A program made the position numbers and the translations under genes. From Pseudomonas quebecensis (GTDB taxonomy: Bacteria > Pseudomonadota > Gammaproteobacteria > Pseudomonadales > Pseudomonadaceae), in assembly GCF_026410085.1 (NCBI RefSeq), contig NZ_CP112866.1, forward strand, positions 186,001 through 250,000: 64,000 nt of DNA. Direction: 5' to 3'. Shown here in pieces: positions 31,531 through 41,412 of this stretch. Under the pieces are notes generated by a model, which saw nothing but the letters and a program-made list of their open reading frames with translations, had not been told where the DNA came from and searched no databases. Each line of letters starts with the position of its first letter. The stretch's first letter is position 1.

Positions 31531-32259
31531 ATGCACAGCGCTCACGCCTTGCCTGTCGGACCCGTCCGAGACGGCGCCCTGGACCTGCTCAAGTGGCTGG
31601 CGCTGCTGAGCATGGTGCTCGACCACCTGCGTTATGTCGGTTTGAGCCTGGATGGCCTGTATGTGCCGGGGCGTCTGGCGTTTCCGTGGTTTTGCCTGGC
31701 GATTGCGGCGAACCTGCATCGGGTCCGAAACGCGCCGGTAAGCGGTCAATGGCGCTACCTGGGGTGGTTGCTGCTGTTCAGTGTGATCAGCGAAGTGCCG
31801 TATCGCTTGTTTATCGAGGATGCCGATACGTTGAACGTGCTACCCACCCTCGCACTGGGCCTGCTGGTTGCACGAGGATGGCAGCAGAAGACCACCATTG
31901 ATCGAGGATTGGCGCTGATTGCCCTTGCCTTGGCGGCGGTGTTCTCCAGTCAGCTGATGTTCGGTTTTTTTGGCGTATTGCTGCCGCTGGCGATGTTGCT
32001 GGTGTTTCGCCTGCCCTGGTATTTCAGTGTGTTGCCAGGATTGGTCTGCGTGGCCGCCAATCAATGGCAGATCCTGCTCAATAGCGGCACAGCGGTGGCG
32101 CTGTTGGGGTTGGTCGCGTGCCTGATTGCGCCATGGGCGGGCTTAGTCTTATTGCGACATGCCCACCGCACCTCGCCGCCAGCAATGCGCCGCTGGGCCT
32201 ACGCCCTGTATCCCATGCACTTCCTCCTGCTGCTGCTCCTGCGCCACATCATTGCCTAA
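31531..32259 (+). CDS. TraX-family integral membrane protein
   Basis: This 242-residue protein has about seven hydrophobic segments and the TraX-family opening (GALDLLKWLALLSMVLDHLRY, PGRLAFPWFCLAIAANL). Plasmid TraX acetylates pilin, while chromosomal homologues have unknown acyltransferase-like roles. P. aeruginosa has a similar gene (PA5414) at the same place. The ATG at 31531 follows a GGGG ribosome-like site; the ATG at 31510 would add seven residues. A link to betaine metabolism is positional only. Confidence 0.8.
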   Translation: MHSAHALPVGPVRDGALDLLKWLALLSMVLDHLRYVGLSLDGLYVPGRLAFPWFCLAIAANLHRVRNAPVSGQWRYLGWLLLFSVISEVPYRLFIEDADTLNVLPTLALGLLVARGWQQKTTIDRGLALIALALAAVFSSQLMFGFFGVLLPLAMLLVFRLPWYFSVLPGLVCVAANQWQILLNSGTAVALLGLVACLIAPWAGLVLLRHAHRTSPPAMRRWAYALYPMHFLLLLLLRHIIA

Positions 32260-32413
32260 CCCCCTCCCACATTTACTCCGTGTTGTTTGAACAATGTCGT
32301 AAACGCACCTTTGCGTGGCGTGCGCAGGCATTTGACCTGTCTGCACCAGCCCTACCATCGCATCAAAGGGCCCTGCGAGGGCCTTAACAAGACGAAAGGC
32401 TGGGAGAGACGCG

Positions 32414-33667
32414 ATGTTCAGCAAACAAGACCAGATCCAGGGATATGACGACGCACTGCTGGCCTCGATGAATGCCGAGGAGCAGCGCCAGGAAGATCAT
32501 ATCGAGCTGATCGCGTCAGAGAACTACACCAGCAAGCGTGTGATGCAAGCACAAGGCAGCGGCCTCACCAACAAGTACGCCGAAGGCTACCCAGGCAAGC
32601 GCTACTACGGCGGCTGCGAGCATGTGGATAAAGTCGAGGCCCTGGCCATCGAACGCGCCAAGCAACTGTTCGGCGCCGATTACGCCAACGTACAGCCGCA
32701 CTCCGGTTCGTCCGCCAACAGCGCGGTGTACCTGGCGCTGATCAATGCCGGCGACACCATCCTCGGCATGAGCCTGGCCCACGGCGGTCACTTGACCCAC
32801 GGCGCCAAGGTGTCGTCCTCGGGCAAGCTGTACAACGCGGTGCAGTACGGCATCAATACCGACACCGGCCTGATCGACTACGACGAAGTCGAGCGCCTGG
32901 CGGTGGAACACAAGCCGAAGATGGTGGTGGCCGGTTTCTCCGCCTACTCCAAGACCCTGGATTTCCCACGCTTCCGTCAGATCGCCGACAAAGTAGGCGC
33001 ACTGCTGTTCGTCGACATGGCCCACGTCGCCGGCCTGGTCGCCGCCGGGTTGTACCCGAACCCGCTGCCGTACGCCGATGTGGTCACCACCACCACCCAC
33101 AAGACCCTGCGCGGTCCGCGTGGCGGCCTGATCCTGGCCAAGGCCAACGAAGAGATCGAGAAGAAACTCAACGCCGCCGTCTTCCCCGGTGCCCAGGGCG
33201 GCCCGCTGATGCACGTCATCGCCGGCAAAGCCGTGTGCTTCAAGGAAGCGCTGGAGCCCGGCTTCAAGGCCTATCAGCAGCAAGTGATCGACAACGCCCA
33301 GGCCATGGCCAGCGTGTTTATCAAGCGCGGCTACGATGTAGTGTCCGGCGGCACCGACAACCACCTGTTCCTGGTCAGCCTGATCCGTCAGGGCCTGACC
33401 GGCAAAGAGGCGGATGCCGCTCTCGGTCGCGCCCACATCACCGTCAACAAGAACGCGGTGCCGAATGACCCGCAGTCGCCGTTCGTGACCTCGGGCCTGC
33501 GCATCGGCACCCCGGCGGTGACCACGCGTGGTTTCAAAGTGCCGCAGTGCATCGAGCTGGCCGGCTGGATCTGCGACATCCTCGACAACCTCGGCGACGC
33601 CGATGTCGAGGCCAACGTGGCCAAGCACGTGTCTGCCCTGTGCGCTGATTTCCCGGTTTATCGCTGA
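32414..33667 (+). CDS. glyA1: serine hydroxymethyltransferase GlyA1
   Basis: This 417-residue PLP enzyme interconverts glycine plus 5,10-methylene-THF with serine plus THF. It carries the SHMT lysine motif ([16 protein letters not shown] near 228), [11 protein letters not shown] and the [11 protein letters not shown] region. Placed immediately before soxBDAG, it uses both glycine and methylene-THF released by sarcosine oxidase. The 154-bp upstream region contains ACCAGCCC at 32345-32352, also seen near gbcAB. Length is normal for the family. Confidence 0.95.
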   Translation: MFSKQDQIQGYDDALLASMNAEEQRQEDHIELIASENYTSKRVMQAQGSGLTNKYAEGYPGKRYYGGCEHVDKVEALAIERAKQLFGADYANVQPHSGSSANSAVYLALINAGDTILGMSLAHGGHLTHGAKVSSSGKLYNAVQYGINTDTGLIDYDEVERLAVEHKPKMVVAGFSAYSKTLDFPRFRQIADKVGALLFVDMAHVAGLVAAGLYPNPLPYADVVTTTTHKTLRGPRGGLILAKANEEIEKKLNAAVFPGAQGGPLMHVIAGKAVCFKEALEPGFKAYQQQVIDNAQAMASVFIKRGYDVVSGGTDNHLFLVSLIRQGLTGKEADAALGRAHITVNKNAVPNDPQSPFVTSGLRIGTPAVTTRGFKVPQCIELAGWICDILDNLGDADVEANVAKHVSALCADFPVYR

Positions 33668-33689
33668 GCGCGGTTTTGGAGTAATGACT

Positions 33690-34940
33690 ATGCAACGCTA
33701 CTCGGGCTTCGGCCTCTTCAAGCACTCACTCAGCCACCACGAAAACTGGCAGAAGATGTGGCGCACGCCGACCCCGAAAAAGGTCTACGACGTGGTCATC
33801 GTCGGCGGCGGCGGGCATGGTCTGGCGACTGCCTACTACCTGGCCAAAGAGCACGGCATCACCAACGTGGCCGTGGTTGAAAAAGGCTGGCTGGGCGGCG
33901 GTAACACCGCGCGCAACACCACCATCGTGCGTTCCAACTACCTGTGGGACGAGTCGGCGCACCTGTACGAACACGCGATGAAACTGTGGGAAGGCCTGTC
34001 CCAGGACCTGAACTACAACGTGATGTTCTCCCAGCGTGGCGTCTACAACCTGTGCCACACCCTGCAGGACATCCGTGACTCCGAGCGTCGCGTCAGCGCC
34101 AACCGTCTCAACGGTGTGGACGGCGAACTGCTCAACGCCAAGCAGGTTGCGGACGAAATTCCGTACCTGGATTGCTCGAAAAACACCCGCTACCCGGTGC
34201 TCGGCGCCACCGTGCAACGGCGCGGCGGCGTGGCCCGTCACGATGCCGTGGCCTGGGGCTTTGCCCGCGCCGCCGACGCACTTGGCGTGGACTTGATCCA
34301 GCAGACCGAAGTGATCGGCTTCCGTAAGGAAAATGGCGTGTGCATCGGTGTGGAAACCAACAAGGGCTTTATCGGCGCCAAGCGCGTCGGTGTAGTGACT
34401 GCCGGTAACTCCGGTCACATGGCTTCGCTCGCCGGTTTCCGCCTGCCGATCGAATCCCACCCACTGCAAGCACTGGTGTCGGAGCCGATCAAGCCGATTA
34501 TCGACAGTGTGATCATGTCCAACGCCGTGCACGGTTACATCAGCCAGTCCGACAAGGGCGACCTGGTGATCGGCGCCGGTATCGACGGCTACAACGGCTA
34601 CGGCCAGCGTGGTTCGTACCCGGTGATCGAGCACACCATCCAGGCCATCGTCGAGATGTTCCCGGTGCTGTCGCGCGTGCGCATGAACCGCCAGTGGGGC
34701 GGCATCGTCGACACCACGCCGGATGCGTGCCCGATCATCTCCAAGACCCCGGTACCGAACATGTTCTTCAACTGCGGTTGGGGCACCGGTGGCTTCAAGG
34801 CCACGCCGGGCTCAGGCAACGTATTTGCCGCGAGCCTCGCCAAGGGTGAAATGCACCCGTTGGCCGCACCTTTCTCCATCGACCGTTTCCACAACGGTGC
34901 GTTGATCGACGAACACGGCGCCGCGGCCGTCGCCCACTAA
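33690..34940 (+). CDS. soxB: heterotetrameric sarcosine oxidase beta subunit
   Basis: This 416-residue FAD-dependent oxidase of the DAO family has the dinucleotide motif [22 protein letters not shown] (about 37-58), a covalent-flavin-region [11 protein letters not shown] and the C-terminal [15 protein letters not shown]. It binds sarcosine and FAD/FMN. The ATG at 33690 ([10 protein letters not shown]) lies 8 bp after a GGAG site; the ATG at 33684 is only 2 bp from it. It is followed after 15 bp by soxD. Confidence 0.95.
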   Translation: MQRYSGFGLFKHSLSHHENWQKMWRTPTPKKVYDVVIVGGGGHGLATAYYLAKEHGITNVAVVEKGWLGGGNTARNTTIVRSNYLWDESAHLYEHAMKLWEGLSQDLNYNVMFSQRGVYNLCHTLQDIRDSERRVSANRLNGVDGELLNAKQVADEIPYLDCSKNTRYPVLGATVQRRGGVARHDAVAWGFARAADALGVDLIQQTEVIGFRKENGVCIGVETNKGFIGAKRVGVVTAGNSGHMASLAGFRLPIESHPLQALVSEPIKPIIDSVIMSNAVHGYISQSDKGDLVIGAGIDGYNGYGQRGSYPVIEHTIQAIVEMFPVLSRVRMNRQWGGIVDTTPDACPIISKTPVPNMFFNCGWGTGGFKATPGSGNVFAASLAKGEMHPLAAPFSIDRFHNGALIDEHGAAAVAH

Positions 34941-34955
34941 CAGGAGAAATTCCCT

Positions 34956-35258
34956 ATGTTGCATATCTTCTGTCCTCACTGTGGCGAACTGCGCTCCGAA
35001 GAGGAATTCCATGCATCCGGCCAAGCGCACATCCCGCGCCCGCTGGACCCGAATGCCTGCACCGACGCAGAGTGGGGCGACTACATGTTCTTCCGCGACA
35101 ACCCGCGTGGCCTGCACCACGAACTGTGGATTCACGCCGCCGGTTGCCGCCAGTACTTCAACGCGACCCGCGACACCGTGACCTACGAAATTCTTGAAAC
35201 CTACAAGATCGGTGAGAAGCCTCAGTTCACCGCCAAGGCCTCTGGAGAGAAGGTATGA
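34956..35258 (+). CDS. soxD: sarcosine oxidase delta subunit
   Basis: This 100-residue SoxD protein has a zinc-binding set CPHCGELRSEEEF plus HAAGCRQYFN. It is a structural subunit of the alpha-beta-gamma-delta complex. Its stop overlaps the soxA start (ATGA, 35255-35258), so the two are translationally coupled. Length and sequence are ordinary for the family. Confidence 0.94.
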   Translation: MLHIFCPHCGELRSEEEFHASGQAHIPRPLDPNACTDAEWGDYMFFRDNPRGLHHELWIHAAGCRQYFNATRDTVTYEILETYKIGEKPQFTAKASGEKV

Positions 35259-38200
35259 GCCAGATCAATCGCCTGTCCAACGGTGGCCGGATCGACCGTA
35301 ATAAAGTCCTGACCTTCAGCTTCAACGGCCAGAGCTACAAAGGCTTCGAGGGCGACACCCTGGCCGCTGCTTTGCTGGCCAACGGCGTCGATATCATCGG
35401 CCGCAGCTTCAAGTACTCGCGTCCACGGGGTATCTACGCCGCCGGCGCCGAAGAGCCGAACGCCGTGCTGCAGATCGGCGCTACCGAGGCCACGCAAATC
35501 CCTAACGTGCGCGCTACGCAACAGGCGCTGTACCAAGGGTTGGTTGCCACCAGCACCAACGGCTGGCCGAGCGTCAACAACGACATGATGGGCATCCTCG
35601 GCAAGGTCGGCGGCAAGCTGATGCCACCGGGCTTCTACTACAAAACCTTCATGTACCCGCAATCGTTCTGGATGACCTACGAGAAGTACATCCGCAAGGC
35701 TGCCGGCCTTGGTCGCTCGCCGACCGAGAACGATCCGGACACCTACGACAACTTCAACCGACACTGCGACGTGCTGGTGGTCGGCGCCGGCCCTGCGGGT
35801 CTCGCCGCCGCACTGGCGGCGGCGCGCAGCGGTGCCCGCGTGATCCTGGCCGATGAGCAGGAAGAGTTCGGTGGTTCGCTGCTCGATTCGCGCGAAAGCC
35901 TGGACGGCAAACCGGCCACTGAATGGGTGGCCAGCGTTATTGCCGAATTGAAAGCCCTGCCGGACGTGGTGCTGCTGCCCCGCGCCACCGTCAACGGCTA
36001 CCACGACCATAACTTCCTGACCATTCACGAGCGCCTGACCGACCACCTCGGTGACCGCGCGCCCATCGGCGTGGTGCGTCAGCGTATCCACCGTGTACGT
36101 GCCAAGCGCGTGGTGCTGGCCACCGGTGCGTGCGAGCGTCCGCTGGTGTACGGCAACAACGACGTGCCGGGCAACATGCTCGCTGGTGCGGTTTCCACCT
36201 ACGTGCGCCGCTACGGTGTGGCGCCAGGTAAAAAACTGGTGCTGTCGACCAACAACGACCACGCCTACCGCGTTGCATTGGACTGGCTGGATGCGGGCCT
36301 GCAAGTGGTGGCGGTCGCTGATGTGCGCCACAACCCACGCGGCGCGCTGGTGGAGGAAGCCCGCGCCAAAGGTATTCGCATCCTCACCGGCAGCGCTGTA
36401 GTCGAAGCCCGTGGCACCAAGCGCGTGACCGCTGCGCGTGTCGCCGCGATTGACGTCAAGGCGCATAAAGTCACCAGCCCCGGCGAGTGGCTGGACTGCG
36501 ACCTGGTGGCCAGCTCCGGCGGCTACAGCCCGGTGGTTCACCTGGCCTCGCACCTGGGCGGCAAGCCGACCTGGCGTGAAGACATTCTCGGTTTTGTACC
36601 GGGCGAAGCGCCGCAGAAACGCGTGTGCGTCGGTGGTATCAACGGCGTCTACGGCCTCGGCGATTCCCTGGCCGATGGTTTTGAAGGCGGCGTGCGCGCC
36701 GCCAGCGAAGCCGGTTTTGCCCCGGTGGAAGGCACCCTGCCAAAGGCCTTGAGCCGTCTGGAAGAGCCAACACTGGCCGTTTACCAAGTGCCGCACGACA
36801 AGCCGACCGCACGGGCGCCGAAGCAATTCGTCGACCTGCAGAACGACGTCACCGCTGCCGCCATCGAACTGGCCACCCGCGAAGGCTTCGAGTCGGTCGA
36901 GCACGTCAAGCGCTACACCGCGCTGGGCTTTGGCACCGACCAGGGCAAGCTGGGTAACGTCAACGGCCTGGCGATTGCCGCGCGCTCGCTGAATGTGACC
37001 ATCCCGCAGATGGGCACCACCATGTTCCGTCCCAACTACACGCCGGTGACCTTCGGCGCCGTAGCGGGCCGGCACTGTGGGCATATCTTCGAACCGGTGC
37101 GCTACACCGCGCTGCACGCCTGGCACGTGAAGAACGGCGCCGAGTTTGAAGACGTCGGCCAGTGGAAACGCCCGTGGTACTTCCCGCGCAACGGTGAAGA
37201 CCTGCACGCTGCGGTGAAGCGCGAATGCCTAGCCGTGCGCGACAGCGTCGGCCTGCTGGATGCGTCCACCCTCGGCAAGATCGACATTCAAGGCCCGGAT
37301 GCCCGTGAGTTCCTCAACCGCATCTACACCAACGCCTGGACCAAGCTTGACGTGGGCAAGGCGCGCTACGGCCTGATGTGCAAGGAAGACGGCATGGTCT
37401 TCGACGACGGTGTGACCGCGTGCCTGGCTGACAACCACTTCCTGATGACCACCACCACCGGCGGCGCCGCCCGCGTACTGCAGTGGCTGGAAATCTACCA
37501 ACAGACCGAATGGCCGGACCTCAAGGTGTACTTCACCTCGGTCACTGACCATTGGGCAACCATGACCCTGTCCGGCCCCAACAGCCGCAAGCTGCTGGCG
37601 GAAGTCACCGACATCGACCTGGACAAGGACGGCTTCCCGTTCATGACCTGGAAAGAAGGGTTGGTGGGCGGCGTACCGGCGCGGGTGTTCCGTATCTCGT
37701 TTACCGGTGAGCTGTCGTATGAGGTCAACGTGCAGGCCGACTACGCCATGGGCGTACTGGAACAGATCGTCGCCGCTGGCAAGAAGTACAACCTGACCCC
37801 GTACGGCACCGAGACCATGCACGTACTGCGGGCCGAGAAGGGCTTCATCATCGTCGGCCAGGACACCGACGGCTCGATGACCCCCGACGACCTGAACATG
37901 GGCTGGTGCGTTGGCCGTACCAAGCCGTTCTCGTGGATCGGCTGGCGCGGGATGAACCGTGAAGACTGCGTGCGTGAAGAGCGCAAGCAACTGGTGGGCC
38001 TCAAGCCGATCGATCCGAAGGTATGGCTGCCGGAAGGCGCGCAACTGGTGCTCGATCCGAAGCAGACGATCCCGATGAAGATGGTCGGTCACGTCACCTC
38101 AAGTTATGCGCACAACTCCCTGGGTTATTCGTTTGCCATGGGCGTGGTGAAAGGCGGCTTGAAGCGCATCGGCGAACGGGTGTTCTCGCCTCAGGCCGAT

Positions 38201-38272
38201 GGCAGCGTGATCGAAGCGGAGATTGTGTCTTCGGTGTTCTTTGACCCGAAAGGCGATCGCCAGAACATTTGA
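35255..38272 (+). CDS. soxA: sarcosine oxidase alpha subunit
   Basis: This 1005-residue protein has an N-terminal 2Fe-2S-ferredoxin-like fold (about 15-100, FSFNGQSYKGFEGDTLAAALLANGV), an NAD-binding pyridine-nucleotide oxidoreductase part (DVLVVGAGPAGLAAALAAARSG near 170) and a C-terminal GcvT/aminomethyltransferase-like part (about 610-1000) that binds THF. It yields glycine and 5,10-methylene-THF from sarcosine. It is coupled to soxD and followed by a palindromic repeat before soxG. Confidence 0.95.
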   Translation: MSQINRLSNGGRIDRNKVLTFSFNGQSYKGFEGDTLAAALLANGVDIIGRSFKYSRPRGIYAAGAEEPNAVLQIGATEATQIPNVRATQQALYQGLVATSTNGWPSVNNDMMGILGKVGGKLMPPGFYYKTFMYPQSFWMTYEKYIRKAAGLGRSPTENDPDTYDNFNRHCDVLVVGAGPAGLAAALAAARSGARVILADEQEEFGGSLLDSRESLDGKPATEWVASVIAELKALPDVVLLPRATVNGYHDHNFLTIHERLTDHLGDRAPIGVVRQRIHRVRAKRVVLATGACERPLVYGNNDVPGNMLAGAVSTYVRRYGVAPGKKLVLSTNNDHAYRVALDWLDAGLQVVAVADVRHNPRGALVEEARAKGIRILTGSAVVEARGTKRVTAARVAAIDVKAHKVTSPGEWLDCDLVASSGGYSPVVHLASHLGGKPTWREDILGFVPGEAPQKRVCVGGINGVYGLGDSLADGFEGGVRAASEAGFAPVEGTLPKALSRLEEPTLAVYQVPHDKPTARAPKQFVDLQNDVTAAAIELATREGFESVEHVKRYTALGFGTDQGKLGNVNGLAIAARSLNVTIPQMGTTMFRPNYTPVTFGAVAGRHCGHIFEPVRYTALHAWHVKNGAEFEDVGQWKRPWYFPRNGEDLHAAVKRECLAVRDSVGLLDASTLGKIDIQGPDAREFLNRIYTNAWTKLDVGKARYGLMCKEDGMVFDDGVTACLADNHFLMTTTTGGAARVLQWLEIYQQTEWPDLKVYFTSVTDHWATMTLSGPNSRKLLAEVTDIDLDKDGFPFMTWKEGLVGGVPARVFRISFTGELSYEVNVQADYAMGVLEQIVAAGKKYNLTPYGTETMHVLRAEKGFIIVGQDTDGSMTPDDLNMGWCVGRTKPFSWIGWRGMNREDCVREERKQLVGLKPIDPKVWLPEGAQLVLDPKQTIPMKMVGHVTSSYAHNSLGYSFAMGVVKGGLKRIGERVFSPQADGSVIEAEIVSSVFFDPKGDRQNI

Positions 38273-38277
38273 CACCT

Positions 38278-38384
38278 GATCGTTCCCACGCTCCGCGTGG
38301 GAATGCATCCCGGGACGCTCTGCGTCCCAAGAGCGGACGCAGAGCGTCCAAAGCGGCATTCCCACGCAGAGCCTGGGAACGATC
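38278..38384. repeat. palindromic repeat between soxA and soxG
   Basis: Outer arms GATCGTTCCCACGCTCCGCG and CGCAGAGCCTGGGAACGATC pair with one mismatch; inner arms GGACGCTCTGCGTCC and GGACGCAGAGCGTCC follow. It belongs to the 13006-15232 family and lies inside the sox operon. Confidence 0.88.
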
Positions 38385-38405
38385 AATTTAAGACACAGGT
38401 GCTTT

Positions 38406-39038
38406 ATGACAGCAGCCAATGTTTACCAACAACGCCCCACCTCCGGCGCCAAGGCCGAGTCGTCGCTGCACCATGCCGACCTCGTCAGCCTGGTCGGCAA
38501 GGGTCGCAAGAACGCCGGCGTGACCGTGCGTGAAAAGAAACTGCTCGGCCATCTCACGATCCGTGGTGACGGCCATGACGCGGCCTTTGCCGCCGGCGTG
38601 CACAAGGCTCTGGGCATCGAATTGCCGGGCGCCCTGCAGGTGATCGTCAAAGGCGAAACCAGCCTGCAATGGCTCGGCCCGGATGAATGGTTGCTGATCG
38701 TGCCGAGCGGTGAAGAGTTCGCCGCCGAGCAGAACCTGCGTGCCGCTCTGGCTGATTTGCATATCCAGATCGTCAATGTCAGCGGCGGCCAGCAGATCCT
38801 TGAACTGAGCGGCCCGAACGTACGCGACGTGCTGATGAAGTCCACCAGCTACGACGTCCACCCCAACAACTTCCCGGTGGGCAAGGCGGTGGGCACGGTG
38901 TTCGCCAAGTCCCAACTGGTGATCCGCCATATCGCTGAAGACACCTGGGAACTGGTGATTCGTCGCAGTTTTTCGGATTACTGGTGGTTGTGGTTGCAGG
39001 ATGCCTCGGCCGAGTTCGGTCTGAGCGTCGTCGCATGA
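38406..39038 (+). CDS. soxG: sarcosine oxidase gamma subunit
   Basis: This 210-residue SoxG-family protein contains LGPDEWLLIVPSGEE, NVSGGQQILELSGPNVRDVLMKS and a C-terminal DYWWLWLQDASAEFG. It is related to the GcvT fold and completes the heterotetrameric oxidase. It is separated from soxA by a palindromic repeat, which could alter relative subunit expression. Its stop codon lies at the first bases of a second repeat. Confidence 0.93.
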   Translation: MTAANVYQQRPTSGAKAESSLHHADLVSLVGKGRKNAGVTVREKKLLGHLTIRGDGHDAAFAAGVHKALGIELPGALQVIVKGETSLQWLGPDEWLLIVPSGEEFAAEQNLRAALADLHIQIVNVSGGQQILELSGPNVRDVLMKSTSYDVHPNNFPVGKAVGTVFAKSQLVIRHIAEDTWELVIRRSFSDYWWLWLQDASAEFGLSVVA

Positions 39039-39143
39039 TCGTTCCCACGCTCCGCGTGGGAATGCCGCCATGGACGCTCTGCGTCCGCTTTTGGGACGTG
39101 GAACGTCCCGGTATGCATTCCCACGCAGAGCGTGGGAACGATC
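39037..39143. repeat. palindromic repeat between soxG and purU
   Basis: It is nearly the same element as 38278-38384, with outer arms GATCGTTCCCACGCTCCGCG and CGCAGAGCGTGGGAACGATC. It begins within the last two bases of the soxG stop and ends 17 bp before purU. Confidence 0.88.
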
Positions 39144-39160
39144 AGCCTGAGGAGTGACTC

Positions 39161-40018
39161 ATGAGCCGCGCACCCGATACATGGATTTTGACCGCCGACT
39201 GCCCCAGCGTGCTCGGCACGGTGGACGCGGTCACCCGCTACCTGTTCGAGCAGGGCTGCTACGTCACCGAGCACCATTCGTTCGATGACCGCCTCTCGGG
39301 CCGGTTTTTCATTCGCGTTGAATTCCGTCAGCCCGGCGATTTCGACGAGCAGGCTTTCCGCGATGGCCTGGCCACGCGCGGTAAAGCCTTTGGCATGATC
39401 TTCGAGCTGACGGCACCGAACTACCGGCCAAAAGTGGTGATCATGGTCTCCAAGGCCGATCACTGCCTCAACGACCTGCTGTACCGCCAGCGCATCGGCC
39501 AACTGTCGATGGACGTGGTGGCGGTGGTGTCCAACCACCCCGATCTCAAGCCATTGGCCGACTGGCATCAGATTCCCTACTACCATTTCCCCCTCGACCC
39601 CAACGACAAACCGTCCCAGGAGCGTCAGGTGTGGCAAGTGGTGGAAGACACCGGCGCTGAACTGGTGATTCTTGCGCGTTATATGCAAGTGCTGTCGCCG
39701 GAGCTGTGCCGCAAGCTCGATGGCAAGGCCATCAACATTCACCACTCGTTGTTGCCGGGGTTCAAGGGTGCCAAGCCGTATCACCAGGCGTACAACAAGG
39801 GCGTCAAACTGGTGGGCGCCACGGCGCATTACATCAACAACGACCTGGACGAAGGCCCGATCATCGCCCAGGGCGTGGAGGTGGTGGATCACAGCCACTA
39901 TCCCGAGGACTTGATTGCCAAGGGGCGCGATATTGAAGGGCTGACGCTGGCCCGGGCCGTTGGGTATCACATCGAAAAACGTGTGTTCTTGAACGCTAAC
40001 AGGACGGTCGTTCTTTAG
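39161..40018 (+). CDS. purU: formyltetrahydrofolate deformylase
   Basis: This 285-residue protein has an N-terminal ACT domain (WILTADCPSVLGTVDAVTRYLFEQG) and a formyltransferase-fold hydrolase domain with INIHHSLLPGFKGAKPYHQAY, the catalytic histidine region, and NDLDEGPIIAQGVEVVDH. It hydrolyses 10-formyl-THF to formate and THF, relieving folate trapped by sarcosine-derived one-carbon units. P. aeruginosa has the equivalent purU2 after soxG. Its GAGGAG ribosome site lies between the repeat and the ATG. Confidence 0.94.
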   Translation: MSRAPDTWILTADCPSVLGTVDAVTRYLFEQGCYVTEHHSFDDRLSGRFFIRVEFRQPGDFDEQAFRDGLATRGKAFGMIFELTAPNYRPKVVIMVSKADHCLNDLLYRQRIGQLSMDVVAVVSNHPDLKPLADWHQIPYYHFPLDPNDKPSQERQVWQVVEDTGAELVILARYMQVLSPELCRKLDGKAINIHHSLLPGFKGAKPYHQAYNKGVKLVGATAHYINNDLDEGPIIAQGVEVVDHSHYPEDLIAKGRDIEGLTLARAVGYHIEKRVFLNANRTVVL

Positions 40019-40106
40019 TGGCAAGTTGCAAGCTTCAAGCCGCAGGAAAAAGCGGCACTGCACACTTCTTGCGGCGGGTAGCTTGCCGCTTGAAGCTCGC
40101 TCCACT
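40019..40106. repeat. inverted CAAGCTTCAAGC-type repeat before fdhA
   Basis: Left GGCAAGTTGCAAGCTTCAAG and right TAGCTTGCCGCTTGAAGCT sequences are approximate reverse complements. The element is related to 8944-9037 between dgcA and dgcB. It starts right after the purU stop. Confidence 0.65.
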
Positions 40107-40139
40107 CTCTCAACAACGATAAATATAGAGGTGACTGAC

Positions 40140-41339
40140 ATGTCTGGTAATCGTGGTGTCGTGTATCTCGGCAACGGCAAGGTCGAAGTACAGAAAATCG
40201 ACTATCCCAAAATGCAGGACCCCCGTGGCAGGAAGATTGAGCACGGCGTCATCCTGCGCGTGGTCTCCACCAACATCTGCGGCTCCGACCAACACATGGT
40301 GCGCGGCCGTACCACTGCCCAGACCGGTCTGGTGCTCGGTCACGAAATCACCGGTGAAGTGATCGAGAAGGGCAGCGACGTCGAAAACCTGAAGATCGGC
40401 GACCTGGTTTCCGTACCTTTCAACGTAGCGTGCGGCCGCTGCCGTTCGTGCAAAGAGCAACACACCGGGGTGTGCCTCACCGTTAACCCGGCCCGTGCCG
40501 GTGGCGCCTACGGCTATGTCGACATGGGCGACTGGACCGGCGGCCAGGCCGAATACGTGCTGGTGCCGTATGCCGACTTCAACCTGCTCAAACTGCCGGA
40601 TCGCGACAAGGCCATGGAGAAAATCCGTGACCTGACCTGCCTCTCCGACATTCTGCCGACGGGCTACCACGGCGCCGTCACGGCTGGTGTTGGCCCTGGC
40701 AGCACCGTCTATATCGCCGGTGCCGGCCCGGTCGGCCTGGCCGCTGCTGCCTCTGCGCGGCTGTTGGGCGCGGCGGTGGTGATCATCGGCGATGTGAACT
40801 CCATCCGCCTGGCCCACGCCAAGGCCCAGGGTTTTGAAATCGTCGACCTGTCCACCGATACGCCGTTGCATGAACAGATCGCCGCGCTGCTCGGCGAGCC
40901 GGAAGTGGACTGCGCCGTCGACTGCGTGGGTTTTGAAGCACGCGGCCACGGCCATGACGGCGTCAAGGCCGAAGCCCCGGCCACGGTGCTCAACTCACTG
41001 ATGGGCGTGGTGCGCGTGGCCGGCAAAATCGGTATCCCTGGCCTGTACGTCACCGAAGATCCAGGTGCCGTGGATGCCGCCGCGAAAATGGGCAGCCTGA
41101 GCATTCGTTTCGGCCTGGGCTGGGCCAAGTCTCACAGCTTCCACACCGGCCAGACCCCGGTGATGAAGTACAACCGCCAACTGATGCAGGCGATCATGTG
41201 GGACCGCATCAACATCGCCGAAATCGTCGGCGTGCAGGTGATCAGCCTGGACGACGCGCCACGTGGGTACGGCGAGTTCGATGCGGGCGTGCCGAAGAAG
41301 TTTGTGATTGATCCGCACAAGTTGTTCAGCGCGGCGTAA
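40140..41339 (+). CDS. fdhA: glutathione-independent formaldehyde dehydrogenase
   Basis: The 399-residue zinc-dependent dehydrogenase shows catalytic zinc ligands in STNICGSDQHMVRG and LGHEITGEV, a structural zinc lobe CGRCRSCKEQHTGVC and a NAD-binding AGAGPVGLAAAASARLLGA. It oxidises formaldehyde to formate without glutathione. In this locus it disposes of formaldehyde from GbcAB and DgcAB. The ATG at 40140 (MSGNRGVVYLGNGKVEV) has a GAGGTG ribosome site; upstream frame is repeat DNA. Confidence 0.95.
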   Translation: MSGNRGVVYLGNGKVEVQKIDYPKMQDPRGRKIEHGVILRVVSTNICGSDQHMVRGRTTAQTGLVLGHEITGEVIEKGSDVENLKIGDLVSVPFNVACGRCRSCKEQHTGVCLTVNPARAGGAYGYVDMGDWTGGQAEYVLVPYADFNLLKLPDRDKAMEKIRDLTCLSDILPTGYHGAVTAGVGPGSTVYIAGAGPVGLAAAASARLLGAAVVIIGDVNSIRLAHAKAQGFEIVDLSTDTPLHEQIAALLGEPEVDCAVDCVGFEARGHGHDGVKAEAPATVLNSLMGVVRVAGKIGIPGLYVTEDPGAVDAAAKMGSLSIRFGLGWAKSHSFHTGQTPVMKYNRQLMQAIMWDRINIAEIVGVQVISLDDAPRGYGEFDAGVPKKFVIDPHKLFSAA

Positions 41340-41363
41340 GGCCCAATCACACGAAGACCCGAA

Positions 41364-41390
41364 TGTGGGAGGGGGCAAGCCTCTCCCACA
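41364..41390. repeat. REP-type hairpin between fdhA and the convergent gene
   Basis: TGTGGGAGGGGGCAAGCCTCTCCCACA forms a strong stem-loop 25 bp after fdhA. No T-run follows; it may still serve as a transcript end. Confidence 0.55.
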
Positions 41391-41412
41391 TCGGGTTGTG
41401 GTATTTGGGATA

